Assembly: GCF_051660745.1 (NCBI RefSeq)
Contig: NZ_JBOFQF010000010.1
Span: 1 to 13,396 of the forward strand
Direction of reading: 5' to 3'
From: Segniliparus sp051660745
GTDB taxonomy: Bacteria > Actinomycetota > Actinomycetes > Mycobacteriales > Mycobacteriaceae
DNA length: 13,396 nt
Under the pieces are notes generated by a model that made no database searches, was not told the origin of the DNA, and worked only from the letters and a program-made list of their open reading frames with translations. Both the position numbers and the translations under genes were made by a program. Positions within the stretch are counted from its first letter, which is position 1; every line of letters begins with the position of its first letter. Shown here piece after piece: positions 7,020 through 13,396 of this stretch.

Positions 7020-7025
7020 ATTGTC
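7020..7025 (-). promoter_or_regulatory. Conserved -10-like element before the deleted MFS copy
   Basis: GACAAT on the minus strand lies six bases before the ATA codon at 7013-7011. It is duplicated at the same distance before the start of the other MFS copy (8308-8313), so the tandem duplication took the promoter region with it. As a -10 it matches TATAAT at four positions. Confidence 0.35.
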
Positions 7026-7077
7026 GCGGCGCAGCCTGAGAAGACGCTCAAAAGCGGGCGCCGTCATAGCGGCACGA

Positions 7078-8301
7078 TCAGACGGCGGCCTGCCGCGCGC
7101 CGCTCCGGGCGACGAGCCCGCAGCAGGCCGCGATCACGGCGCAACCGACCATGACGGCGGCGAGCGGCACAGCGGTGTGCTCGCCGCCGAGCCCCGCCAA
7201 GGGCGAGACCAACGCCCCGACCGTGAACTGCAGCGCGCCGATGAACGCCGAAGCCGAGCCCGCGGCATGCGAAACCGCCCCCATGGCGAGCGCAGTCGCG
7301 TTCCCGAAGACGAAGCCGAGGCTCGCGACGGCTGCGCAGAGCGGCGGCGCGAGCCAGACGACCGGCAGCGGGGAAAGCGCGACGGCGGCGAAGGCGATTG
7401 AGCCCGCCAATGCGCCTGCCAGGCCGAACGCCAACAACCTCGCCGGAGCGAACCGATGGGACAGTCGTGCGCTGAGCGCGCCGCATGCGGTCAGGCAGAG
7501 GGCGTTCGCGCCGAACAGCAACCCGTTGCCGAGCTTGCTCAGCCCCATGACGCTCTGATAGACGAACGGGGAGGACGCGATATACGACATCATCGTGGCG
7601 AACCCGAAAGCGACCACAGCGGCGTAGCCGAGATAGGTCCGCGACAGCAATGGCGCGAGCCCGGCCGCGTTCTGCCGCGCCGCCTCGCGCGCCTGCGGGG
7701 AGCGGGTCTCGGGCACCATGGCCACGACGACCACGGCCACCAACACGGCCAGGGCGAACACCACCCATAGAATGCCCCGCCAGCCGATGACCGGGGCGAG
7801 CACGCTGCCCAGCACGGGAGCCGCAACGGGCGCGAATCCGCTGACGGTCATCATCAGGCTGAACGCGCGCGCCGCGACTTTGCCGCTGACGAGGTCGGTG
7901 ATGACGGCGCGGCCGATCACTACGCCCGCCGCCCCGCCGAAGCCTTGGAAGACACGGCAGACGGCCAAGAAACCCGCCGACGGGGCGAGCGCGGCGGCGA
8001 CGCTCGCCACGACGCAGAGAAGCGCGCCGACGACCAGCGGCGGTTTGCGCCCATAGCGGTCCGACAGGGGCCCGAAGACGAGCTGCCCCGCGCCCATCCC
8101 GACGAGGAAGCCGGTCAGGGTCAACTGCACAGCGGAAGCCGAAGCCCGCAGGTCGACAGTCATATTGGGGAACGAGGGCAGGTAGAGGTCGATGGCGATC
8201 GGGGCGATGGCCGAGAGCAGCCCGAGCACGAGCAGGAGGCTGCCGGAGATCCCCGGAGCCTCGGCGGAGCGTTCTTTTGTCAAGGCACCTGACTCATTCA
8301 C
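7078..8301 (-). CDS. MFS exporter, Bcr/CflA type (intact copy)
   Basis: This 407-aa, 12-helix transporter should export drugs or metabolites by proton antiport, as known for Bcr/CflA relatives; the substrate is unknown. Signature segments are DLYLPSFPNMTVDL (39-52), motif A GPLSDRYGRK (77-86), RVFQGFGG (116-123), RAVITDL (131-137), SGFAPVAAPVLG (154-165) and VPETR (196-200). The start used is GTG 8301, which follows a GACAAT -10-like element by six bases, the spacing of leaderless actinobacterial genes. TTG 8283 is the alternative, as it begins the part conserved with the paralogue. Codons upstream of 8301 remain open but lack features of a start. It is the first gene of a possible minus-strand unit with the deleted copy and the propeller gene, and diverges from the alpha/beta hydrolase. 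Confidence 0.92.
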   Translation of the reverse strand: MNESGALTKERSAEAPGISGSLLLVLGLLSAIAPIAIDLYLPSFPNMTVDLRASASAVQLTLTGFLVGMGAGQLVFGPLSDRYGRKPPLVVGALLCVVASVAAALAPSAGFLAVCRVFQGFGGAAGVVIGRAVITDLVSGKVAARAFSLMMTVSGFAPVAAPVLGSVLAPVIGWRGILWVVFALAVLVAVVVVAMVPETRSPQAREAARQNAAGLAPLLSRTYLGYAAVVAFGFATMMSYIASSPFVYQSVMGLSKLGNGLLFGANALCLTACGALSARLSHRFAPARLLAFGLAGALAGSIAFAAVALSPLPVVWLAPPLCAAVASLGFVFGNATALAMGAVSHAAGSASAFIGALQFTVGALVSPLAGLGGEHTAVPLAAVMVGCAVIAACCGLVARSGARQAAV

Positions 8302-8307
8302 CCGCCT

Positions 8308-8313
8308 ATTGTC
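8308..8313 (-). promoter_or_regulatory. -10-like element, probable leaderless promoter of the intact MFS gene
   Basis: GACAAT on the minus strand is separated by six bases from GTG 8301, so transcription would begin at or next to the start codon. The element is conserved in front of the paralogue. No good -35 is visible. Confidence 0.4.
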
Positions 8314-8473
8314 CACGAATCGCGCCGAAACGGCCACCGGGGCGGCGGGAGGGCATGATCGGGAACTCCGCCCCCGCACGGGCCCCTGGAACAGCACCGG
8401 TACTTTGTCTCCGAGGACGGCAGCGCCTCGTTCTCCTACGCTGCCACGAACCACCTCTTGGAGGATGAATCAC

Positions 8474-9169
8474 ATGGCTCTGCCCTCAATTGTTCTTGTC
8501 CACGGCTTTTGGGGCGGCGCCGCCCATTGGTCCAAAGTGATCGTCGAGCTCGCGGGGCGCGGCTACAGCGACATCCACGCCGTGGAGAACCCGCTCACCT
8601 CGCTCGCCGACGACGCGAAGCGCACCCAGCAGATGGTCAAGCAGATCGACGGGCCGGTCGTCCTGGTCGGGCACTCCTACGGCGGCGCGGTCATCACCGA
8701 GGCCGGAAACCTGCCCAACGTCGCCGCGCTGGTGTACATCGCGGCGTTCGCGCCGGACTCGGGCGAGAGCCCCGGCGAGATCAGCCAGAAACGCCCCCCG
8801 GCGGCGTTCCCGAACCTCGCCCCGGACTCGGACGGGTACCTGTGGGTCAAGCCGGACAAGTACCACGAGAGCTTCTGCCAGGACCTCGCCGACGACGAGG
8901 CGCTGGTCATGGCGGTCACGCAGAAGGCCCCGCTCGCCTCGACGTTCGGCGACGCTGTCACCGACCCCGCGTGGCGGCACAAGCCGTCCTGGTACCAGGT
9001 CTCGTCCGAGGACCGGATGATCCACCCCGACAACGAGCGCGAGATGGCGGCCCGGCTGAACCCGCGCGAGCTGATCGAGCTCCCGGCCTCGCACGCCTCC
9101 CTCGCCTCGCAGCCTGCCGCAGTCGCCGACCTTGTCGACAGGGCGGCCAAAGCGGTCGCGTCCGTCTGA
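8474..9169 (+). CDS. Alpha/beta hydrolase (esterase-like)
   Basis: The 231-aa protein has the full hydrolase set. The oxyanion-hole segment is VHGFWGG (9-15) and the nucleophile elbow is GHSYG (66-70, Ser68). A likely acid is Asp180 in SSEDRMIHP, and the catalytic His207 is in SHASL. Length and layout fit the small plant-SABP2/hydroxynitrile lyase-like group that often acts on esters; the substrate cannot be told. There is no signal peptide. ATG 8474 was chosen because GGAGG ends nine bases upstream; ATG 8465 sits directly on that site. It diverges from the MFS gene with 172 nt between starts, and ends one base before an 18-nt palindrome, followed by a strong terminator. Confidence 0.93.
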   Translation: MALPSIVLVHGFWGGAAHWSKVIVELAGRGYSDIHAVENPLTSLADDAKRTQQMVKQIDGPVVLVGHSYGGAVITEAGNLPNVAALVYIAAFAPDSGESPGEISQKRPPAAFPNLAPDSDGYLWVKPDKYHESFCQDLADDEALVMAVTQKAPLASTFGDAVTDPAWRHKPSWYQVSSEDRMIHPDNEREMAARLNPRELIELPASHASLASQPAAVADLVDRAAKAVASV

Positions 9170-9187
9170 GCCGAGAGCGCTCTCGGC
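9170..9187. repeat. 18-nt perfect palindrome immediately after the hydrolase stop
   Basis: GCCGAGAGC followed by GCTCTCGGC is fully self-complementary and starts at the base after the TGA. It can fold as a 7-bp stem with a GCGC loop. It could be a first, T-less termination or RNA-stability hairpin, or a protein-binding site. Confidence 0.45.
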
Positions 9188-9213
9188 CCGCTCGGGCACG
9201 AAGCCGCACGATC

Positions 9214-9263
9214 AAGAGGAATCCCAGGCCGGGGAGTATTTTCCGGCCTGGGATTCCTCTTTT
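9214..9263. terminator. Strong bidirectional-type terminator after the hydrolase gene
   Basis: A perfect 19-bp stem (9214-9232 with 9243-9261) and a 10-nt loop end in CTCTTTTG on the plus strand. It isolates the hydrolase transcript from the helR-like gene downstream. Confidence 0.85.
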
Positions 9264-9318
9264 GCCGCCGCAGGCGCGCGAAGTCCATCCTGCGGCCCCG
9301 CCCGCCTCTGGGACCGGG

Positions 9319-9324
9319 TAGAAT
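9319..9324 (+). promoter_or_regulatory. -10 element of the helR-like gene
   Basis: TAGAAT matches five of six bases of TATAAT and lies 76 nt before the GTG start. The predicted transcript would start near 9331. No canonical -35 is present at 16-19 nt, so an activator or another sigma factor may be involved. Confidence 0.5.
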
Positions 9325-9337
9325 TGATTGCTTGTGC

Positions 9338-9366
9338 GCGCGCCTGCACGGAGCTGGCAGGCGTGC
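9338..9366 (+). promoter_or_regulatory. Hairpin in the 5' leader of the helR-like mRNA
   Basis: A 10-bp stem pairs GCGCGCCTGC (9338-9347) with GCAGGCGTGC (9357-9366), including one G-T pair, with a 9-nt loop. It would start about 7 nt into the transcript and end about 20 nt before the Shine-Dalgarno sequence. No T-run follows, so it is not a simple terminator. A regulatory role is inferred only. Confidence 0.4.
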
Positions 9367-9400
9367 TATCGGCAGACACACCCATTGAGGAGGATCTGAC

Positions 9401-11644
9401 GTGTCGGACGAGCAACAGGGTGAGGACCAAGAGCGCCTCGATGTGCTCTACGCCCGGTTGGACCGCCTGAAGGCGACCGCGGACCGTCGTCTGCGCGACG
9501 CGCTTCTCGAAGCCGACGGCGACGACCAGGAGCGCTCCGAGCGCGAGTCGTACGTCCAGCTCTACAGCGAGGACCTCGCCAAATACCATGCCGCCGAGCA
9601 CAATCTCTGCTTCGGCCGCCTCGATATGGCCGACGGCGAGCGCCGCTACGTCGGCAGGCTCGGGATGTTCGAGGACGACAGCGACGAGATCCTGCTGCTG
9701 GACTGGCGGGCCCCGCTCTCCAGGCCTTTCTACCTCGCCACTCCCGCCGCGCCGGAAGACGTGCTGCGCCGCAGGCACATCCGCACCCGCAGCCGCAAAG
9801 TGCTCGAGGTCAACGACGAGACGCTGGACATGTCCTCGGCGGCGGACGACCAGCAGGACAGCGCCCTAGACGGCGGGGTCGTGAACGAGACCGCGCTCGT
9901 CTCGGCCCTCGGCGCGGCCCGGACCGGGCATATGAACGACATCGTCGACACCATTCAGCGCGAGCAGGACCTCATCATCCGCAACGAGCACCGGGGCGTG
10001 CTCGTCGTGCAGGGCGGCCCCGGCACCGGCAAGACCGCCGTCGCGCTGCACCGCGCGGCCTACCTCCTCTACACCCACCGCGCGAAGCTCGCCCGCAGCG
10101 GCGTGCTCATCATCGGCCCGAACGACACCTTCCTCAAATACATCGGCCAGGTCCTCCCCTCCCTCGGCGAGACCGGGGTTCTGCTCGCCACCGTCGGCAC
10201 CCTCTTCCCAGGGGTGAAGCCCATCGAGGAGGACTCGCTCGAAGCCCTCGCGGTGAAGGGCTCGATCGCCATGGCAGACGTGCTCAAATCGGCCGTGCGC
10301 GCCCGGCAGCGGCTGCCAAGGGGGAATGTCCGCCTGCCGTTCGGCCGCCACGAGCTGGTCGTGGACCGCGAGCTCGTGGCCAAAGCGCAAGGACGGGCGC
10401 GCAACTCCCGCAGGCCGCACAACCCCGCCCGCCATGTCTTCCTGCGCGCCGCCCTCGACGCATTGGCCGACCGGCTGTGGCGGGAGACGGAGCCCGAGGG
10501 CAGCAACGACCTGGAGAGCTACCAAGAGATCCGGGACGAGCTGCGCGCGGACCCCGACGTGATCGAGGCGCTCGACGAGTTCTGGCCGGAGCTCAACCCC
10601 CAAGAGCTGCTGCGAGAGCTGTACGCGGAGCCGGAGGCGCTCACCGGCCTCGCCGCCCAGCAGCGCGCCGCGCTGGCCAGGCCGCAGGGCTCCGGGTTCT
10701 CCCCCGCCGACGCGCCGCTCTTGGACGAGCTGGCCGAGCTGATCGGCACCGACGACGAGTCGGCCGCCGAGGACGCGAGGGCCCGGCGCTCGCAGGCGAT
10801 CGCCGAGGCGCAGGCGGCGCTCGACCTGATCCGGGACTCGGGCAACGAGGACCCCGAGGACGGTTTCGACTCGGAAGTGCTCATGGCGCACGACCTCCTC
10901 GACGCCGAAGCGCTGGCCGACCGCCACACCCGCTCCTCCCAGGCAAGCGCGGCGGAACGGGCCGAGGCGGACCGCACGTGGACGTTCGGCCATGTCATCG
11001 TGGACGAGGCGCAGGAGCTCTCGCCGATGGACTGGCGCATGGTGTTCCGCCGCTCGCCCAACCGGTGGATGACCCTGGTCGGCGATGTCGCGCAGACCGG
11101 CGGCCCTGCGGGCGCGTCCTCGTGGGCGGGCGTCCTCGCCCCGTACGTGGCGAACAGGTGGCGGCTCGCCGAGCTCACCGTGAACTACCGGACGCCGAGC
11201 GAGATCATGGGCTTGGCCACAGCCGTGCTGGGCGAGATCAACCCCGAGCAAACGCCGCCGCGCTCGATCCGCGCGTCCGGCCATGTGCCGTTCGCCACCC
11301 GCGTGCCTGCCGACGAGGTCGCTTCGGCCGTCGCGGATCTCGCGGCGGGCGCGGGCGACTTCACCGGCCTGACCGCGATCCTCGCCCCGGCGAACACGGT
11401 GCCGTCGCTGCGCCGGCTCGCGTCGGAGTCCGTCCGGGTCCACACCGTCCACGAGGTGAAGGGGCTGGAGTTCGACAACGTCGTCCTAGTCGAGCCCGCC
11501 GAACTCGTCGCCGAGTCCCCACGGGGCCAAAACGACCTCTACGTGGCGCTCACCCGAGCGACGCAGCGTCTCGTCGTGGTGCACAGCAAACCGCTTCCCG
11601 AGTCGCTCGCCTCCCTCGAGGACCGCACCGCCCTCGCGGGGTAA
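9401..11644 (+). CDS. helR: HelD/HelR-type RNA polymerase-recycling ATPase
   Basis: The 747-aa protein is a superfamily 1 helicase-like ATPase of the actinobacterial HelD class. The known role is to bind stalled RNA polymerase, pry nucleic acid from it and recycle it. HelR members in Streptomyces and Mycobacterium abscessus also displace rifampicin. Visible parts are an acidic N-terminal coiled-coil arm (1-70), motif Q (QREQ, 186-189), Walker A GGPGTGKT (205-212), a HelD-specific insertion (about 270-525), motif II VDEAQE (534-539), motif III GDVAQT (561-566), NYRTP (595-599), VHEVKGLEF (683-691) and YVALTRATQR (714-723). The insertion has DAPLLDE (437-443) and a strongly acidic stretch (450-492), where the primary-channel loop is expected. 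The GTG start follows GAGGAGGA by six bases. The gene is monocistronic. Whether it is truly a resistance HelR or a housekeeping HelD cannot be decided by eye. Confidence 0.93.
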   Translation: MSDEQQGEDQERLDVLYARLDRLKATADRRLRDALLEADGDDQERSERESYVQLYSEDLAKYHAAEHNLCFGRLDMADGERRYVGRLGMFEDDSDEILLLDWRAPLSRPFYLATPAAPEDVLRRRHIRTRSRKVLEVNDETLDMSSAADDQQDSALDGGVVNETALVSALGAARTGHMNDIVDTIQREQDLIIRNEHRGVLVVQGGPGTGKTAVALHRAAYLLYTHRAKLARSGVLIIGPNDTFLKYIGQVLPSLGETGVLLATVGTLFPGVKPIEEDSLEALAVKGSIAMADVLKSAVRARQRLPRGNVRLPFGRHELVVDRELVAKAQGRARNSRRPHNPARHVFLRAALDALADRLWRETEPEGSNDLESYQEIRDELRADPDVIEALDEFWPELNPQELLRELYAEPEALTGLAAQQRAALARPQGSGFSPADAPLLDELAELIGTDDESAAEDARARRSQAIAEAQAALDLIRDSGNEDPEDGFDSEVLMAHDLLDAEALADRHTRSSQASAAERAEADRTWTFGHVIVDEAQELSPMDWRMVFRRSPNRWMTLVGDVAQTGGPAGASSWAGVLAPYVANRWRLAELTVNYRTPSEIMGLATAVLGEINPEQTPPRSIRASGHVPFATRVPADEVASAVADLAAGAGDFTGLTAILAPANTVPSLRRLASESVRVHTVHEVKGLEFDNVVLVEPAELVAESPRGQNDLYVALTRATQRLVVVHSKPLPESLASLEDRTALAG

Positions 11645-11935
11645 GCCTCACGGTATGCCTGGGGTCACCAGGCGCGAGCGGTGCTGGGCGGGCGATCTCC
11701 GTCGTTCGCCGGGGCCCCACATAACCCACTATGCTCAGACCCCCGCTGCCTAGGATCTCATCCCGCCCAGCCAGCCTTTCGCTCTTGTCAGCGCGGTTGG
11801 CCTGGCCGCTTCGCGGGATCGCCTCCGGCGAGGGGACGCTTCGCAAACACAACTTCAACAGAAGACTGCGGCGAGTCGTCTAGCCGGGCGGTCTGCGGCG
11901 TTGCTCCTTCGTCGCGGCCTTGCATCCCATCCCGG
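11645..11935. other. 291-nt stretch without a gene between helR and usp
   Basis: No credible coding region was found. It contains a short hairpin just after the helR stop, the direct repeat CGCTTCGC (one copy near 11810, one near 11840) flanking a small TCGCC/GGCGA stem, and the left part of a 66-nt inverted-repeat structure that reaches into the usp stop codon. On the minus strand CATAGT near 11730 is a possible -10. The structure could belong to a dispersed palindromic repeat, an untranslated region or a small RNA. Confidence 0.5.
11657..11673 (+). terminator. Short hairpin after the helR-like gene
   Basis: GCCTGG and CCAGGC form a 6-bp stem with a 5-nt loop, 13 nt after the stop codon. 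There is no T-run. A weak or factor-assisted terminator is possible. Confidence 0.35.
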
Positions 11936-11942
11936 CTAGACG
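11877..11942. repeat. 66-nt inverted-repeat element overlapping the usp stop
   Basis: Twelve-base arms CGTCTAGCCGGG (11877-11888) and CCCGGCTAGACG (11931-11942) are perfectly complementary and enclose 42 nt. On the minus strand the interior can form a smaller stem, GCGACG/CGCCGC with one mismatch, around the loop AAGGAGCAA. The right arm supplies the TAG stop of usp. It may be the usp terminator, or a MITE- or REP-like mobile palindrome that inserted at the gene end. Confidence 0.55.
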
Positions 11943-12385
11943 GTGTGGACGATCAAAACATCAATATCCGCTTTACGCGCGACATCGGAAGGCACGGAGC
12001 CGAGGAGGCGCCCGGTGAGGGACGAAAGGCCCCGGTTGCCGACCACGAGCAGGTCCGCTTTCACGCCGATGACGAGGTCGATCAGCGCGTCCACGGGATT
12101 CTTGTCCGCGATCGCCCGCTCTTCGACCTTCTGCGCGCCTGCTTTTTTCGCCCGGTCGGCCGCGCTGTGCAGGATCTCGTACGCGGGAGCGTTGCCGGTG
12201 ATCTGGAACGCCTCGCTCTTGAGCGCGTCGGCAGCCGTGCCGCTGGAGCCGCCGCCCTGCTGGAACGCTGTCGCGATATACAAGGTCGCGCCGGCGGCGC
12301 CTGCGACCTCGGCCGCTCGCTCCACCGCCCGGAACGACGATTCCGAGCCGTCGGTGCCAACCACCACGCTGCGGTATAACGCCAC
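11936..12385 (-). CDS. Universal stress protein (UspA family)
   Basis: The 149-aa single-domain Usp fits the ATP-binding class. It has VVVGTDGSESS (7-17, Asp12), and the nucleotide-binding pattern G-x2-G-x9-G-S is complete: GNRG at 116-119 and GS at 129-130. A hydrophobic strand VLIVHTV ends the protein. Such proteins respond to stress or dormancy signals, but the partner here is unknown. The start is GTG 12385, with a near-ideal AAGGAGGT five bases upstream. Between this start and the terminator of the next gene lie about 117 nt that must hold its promoter. CATATT (minus strand, near 12440) is a possible -10, with no clear -35. The stop codon is part of an inverted repeat. Confidence 0.93.
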   Translation of the reverse strand: MALYRSVVVGTDGSESSFRAVERAAEVAGAAGATLYIATAFQQGGGSSGTAADALKSEAFQITGNAPAYEILHSAADRAKKAGAQKVEERAIADKNPVDALIDLVIGVKADLLVVGNRGLSSLTGRLLGSVPSDVARKADIDVLIVHTV

Positions 12386-12502
12386 CTCTTACCTCCTTCG
12401 TCCACGCCGCTCTTCGCGCCGTGGGAACCGCTTGATCAATATGTGCGCTGTCTCACGTTAAAGCTTGTTCTCGCCTGAAGCAAGGATAGCCCCGAAATAC
12501 GC

Positions 12503-12541
12503 CACGGCGGGGTCCGGCCGCCCGGCCCGGACCCCGCCGTG
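12503..12541. terminator. Terminator hairpin after the SRPBCC gene
   Basis: A perfect 15-bp GC-rich stem (12503-12517 with 12527-12541) and a 9-nt loop lie 11 nt beyond the SRPBCC stop. On the minus strand the stem is followed by GGCGTATTTCGG, a poor T-run, but position and strength favour termination. Confidence 0.7.
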
Positions 12542-12552
12542 CGAGCAATTCT

Positions 12553-13230
12553 CTACTTGTCCGCCGGGAAGATGGCCCAGTTCGCGTTCTTCGCGCCGAG
12601 TTTGAGGAACGGCTTCACGAATGGGGCGGCCAGCCAGAGCGGCAGGAAGCCGACGAGCTTCGGAGTCAGGGCGAGCTTCCAGGTCAGCTGCGTGCCGCCC
12701 CGCTTCGTCGGCTCGAACGTGTACTGCGAAGCCATGTGCTTGAGCACCGGCAGCGAAGCGCCCGTGCCGGTGTAGCCGAAGAGCTTGCCCTCGTCGAACT
12801 GGACGACTTTCTCGCCGACCGCGAGCGGCAGGGTCTTCAGGTAGCGGATCGCGCCCTCGCCGGGAACTCCGACGTAGTGGACGCCTTTGACGCCAGGAAT
12901 CCAGTTGAACGCCCGCTCGCCGGTGAACGCCTGCCACACCTTCTCGACCGGGTGGCGGAACTTGACCTTCGCGGTGGTGCGGAAAGAGCCCTTCTCGAAG
13001 AACTCTTCGAAGTCGGCGCCTTCGAGCGCCTTCGCGGCGAAACGGAACGGAGCCTTGGGGCCCTTCGCGGTGAAGACCAGGAATCCGAGGACCAGCAGCG
13101 GCACCGCCACGACGGCGGTCGCGATGGCGTACAGCAGCTTGTCGTCCGCCGCGGGGTCGTACGCGGGGTAGGCGCTCGGAGCGGGGCTCGGAGCAGCAGG
13201 CTTCGTCGGAGTGTTCTGAGGCTCTGTCAT
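12553..13230 (-). CDS. Membrane-anchored SRPBCC-superfamily protein
   Basis: The 225-aa protein has a short Pro/Ala-rich N-terminus, one transmembrane helix (about 33-54) and a C-terminal domain of the START/Bet v1-like SRPBCC type. Seen are TTAKVKFRHPVEKVWQAFTGE (85-105), the usual opening strand and helix, then NWIPGVKGVHYVG, G-E-G-A-I-R-Y, and later Q-Y-T-F-E-P-x-x-x-G-T-Q-L-T-W (169-184). The hydrophobic run GFLPLWLAAPFVKPFL (194-209) fits the long C-terminal helix of the fold. Such domains bind lipids or other hydrophobic ligands; the ligand is unknown. ATG 13230 is used because AAAGGA precedes it by ten bases and the natural N-terminus follows; the frame is open to 13299. Inverted repeats lie upstream in the probable leader. 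Confidence 0.82.
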   Translation of the reverse strand: MTEPQNTPTKPAAPSPAPSAYPAYDPAADDKLLYAIATAVVAVPLLVLGFLVFTAKGPKAPFRFAAKALEGADFEEFFEKGSFRTTAKVKFRHPVEKVWQAFTGERAFNWIPGVKGVHYVGVPGEGAIRYLKTLPLAVGEKVVQFDEGKLFGYTGTGASLPVLKHMASQYTFEPTKRGGTQLTWKLALTPKLVGFLPLWLAAPFVKPFLKLGAKNANWAIFPADK

Positions 13231-13281
13231 GTCTTCGCTGTCCTTTGCGGTGTCGCCCAGATGGCATGGGCTTTGACGATG

Positions 13282-13317
13282 GTCTGGCAGCCCGCACACA
13301 TATGTGGGCTGCCAGAC
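13282..13317. promoter_or_regulatory. 36-nt inverted repeat upstream of the SRPBCC gene
   Basis: Perfect 12-bp arms GTCTGGCAGCCC (13282-13293) and GGGCTGCCAGAC (13306-13317) flank a 12-nt centre that contains CACATATGT. It sits 52-87 nt before the ATG and just downstream of a possible -10 (13318-13323, minus strand). It could be an operator, a leader hairpin, or the terminator of a gene beyond the window. The role is unproven. Confidence 0.55.
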
Positions 13318-13323
13318 AATTTA
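13318..13323 (-). promoter_or_regulatory. Candidate -10 element of the SRPBCC gene
   Basis: TAAATT on the minus strand matches TANNNT and would start transcription near 13311, within the right arm of the inverted repeat. No recognisable -35. Confidence 0.35.
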
Positions 13324-13354
13324 GTCCTCGCGCAGAGAGCTACGACATAGGCCC

Positions 13355-13396
13355 CCGTCACTTCCGGCAGGAGCCTGCTTCCGCCGGAAGTGACGG
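13355..13396. terminator. Hairpin at the right edge
   Basis: A perfect 14-bp stem (13355-13368 with 13383-13396, arm CCGTCACTTCCGGC) has a 14-nt loop containing CAGGAGCCTG. It ends exactly at the window edge, so any T-run to the right cannot be seen. On the minus strand it is followed by GGGGCC, which is not a T-run. It is probably a terminator of a neighbouring gene. Confidence 0.5.

Noticed and set aside
7078..8301. The MFS pair as a two-subunit novel system with the propeller protein
   Set aside because: Both transporters are ordinary Bcr/CflA homologues from a recent tandem duplication, and spacing to the propeller gene (79 nt with a hairpin) does not prove a functional link.
9264..9400. 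Rifamycin-associated element upstream of helR
   Set aside because: I looked for a conserved inverted repeat outside the leader hairpin and saw none; I do not recall the consensus well enough to claim presence or absence firmly.
9866..11452. 528-codon minus-strand frame opposite helR
   Set aside because: A mirror of the helR reading frame, with no domain and no start signal.

Overview
The window is high-GC DNA with actinobacterial features: GTG and TTG starts, Shine-Dalgarno-led and apparently leaderless genes, and an encoded CCA tail on the tRNA. Two genes point to the Mycobacteriales (mycobacteria and relatives such as Segniliparus, Tsukamurella or Nocardia). One is an L,D-transpeptidase whose C-terminal half closely resembles mycobacterial LdtMt2. 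The other is a class II HelD/HelR RNA polymerase-recycling ATPase. I cannot fix the genus from sequence alone. Ten protein genes and one tRNA are supported, gene density is normal, and no gap between genes exceeds 300 bases. No CRISPR array, insertion sequence, prophage gene or recognisable defence system was seen.

Left part (1-2740): a cell-wall L,D-transpeptidase on the minus strand, then a tRNA-Lys(CTT) on the plus strand with a 19-bp terminator, then an unrecognised multi-pass membrane protein. That protein has two homologous halves, an AT-rich upstream region and a TTA leucine codon.

Middle part (2815-8301): a TetR regulator diverges from a DUF2236/MpaB-type haem oxygenase. A near-perfect 25-nt palindrome covers the predicted transcription start of the oxygenase, so this looks like a simple repressor-operator-oxygenase module. 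Next come three minus-strand genes: two tandem Bcr/CflA-type MFS exporters and a YWTD beta-propeller protein. The downstream MFS copy carries an in-frame loss of about 29 residues across TM4-TM5. It also has ATA where the upstream copy has its probable GTG start, so it may be decaying.

Right part (8474-13396): a small alpha/beta hydrolase ends in a 19-bp terminator. It is followed by the helR-like gene with its own -10 element and a hairpin in the leader. A 291-nt stretch with no gene holds a 12-bp inverted repeat that overlaps the end of a universal stress protein gene. The last gene encodes a membrane-anchored SRPBCC-domain protein. Long inverted repeats lie just upstream of it and at the window edge.

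The genes do not form one pathway. Envelope maintenance (transpeptidase), export (MFS pair), regulated oxidation (TetR-MpaB), RNA polymerase protection (HelR) and stress response (Usp) are separate transcription units. The most interesting items are the damaged MFS paralogue, the internally duplicated orphan membrane protein, the TetR/MpaB operator, the Ser-to-Ala change in the transpeptidase active site, and the structured region beside usp.
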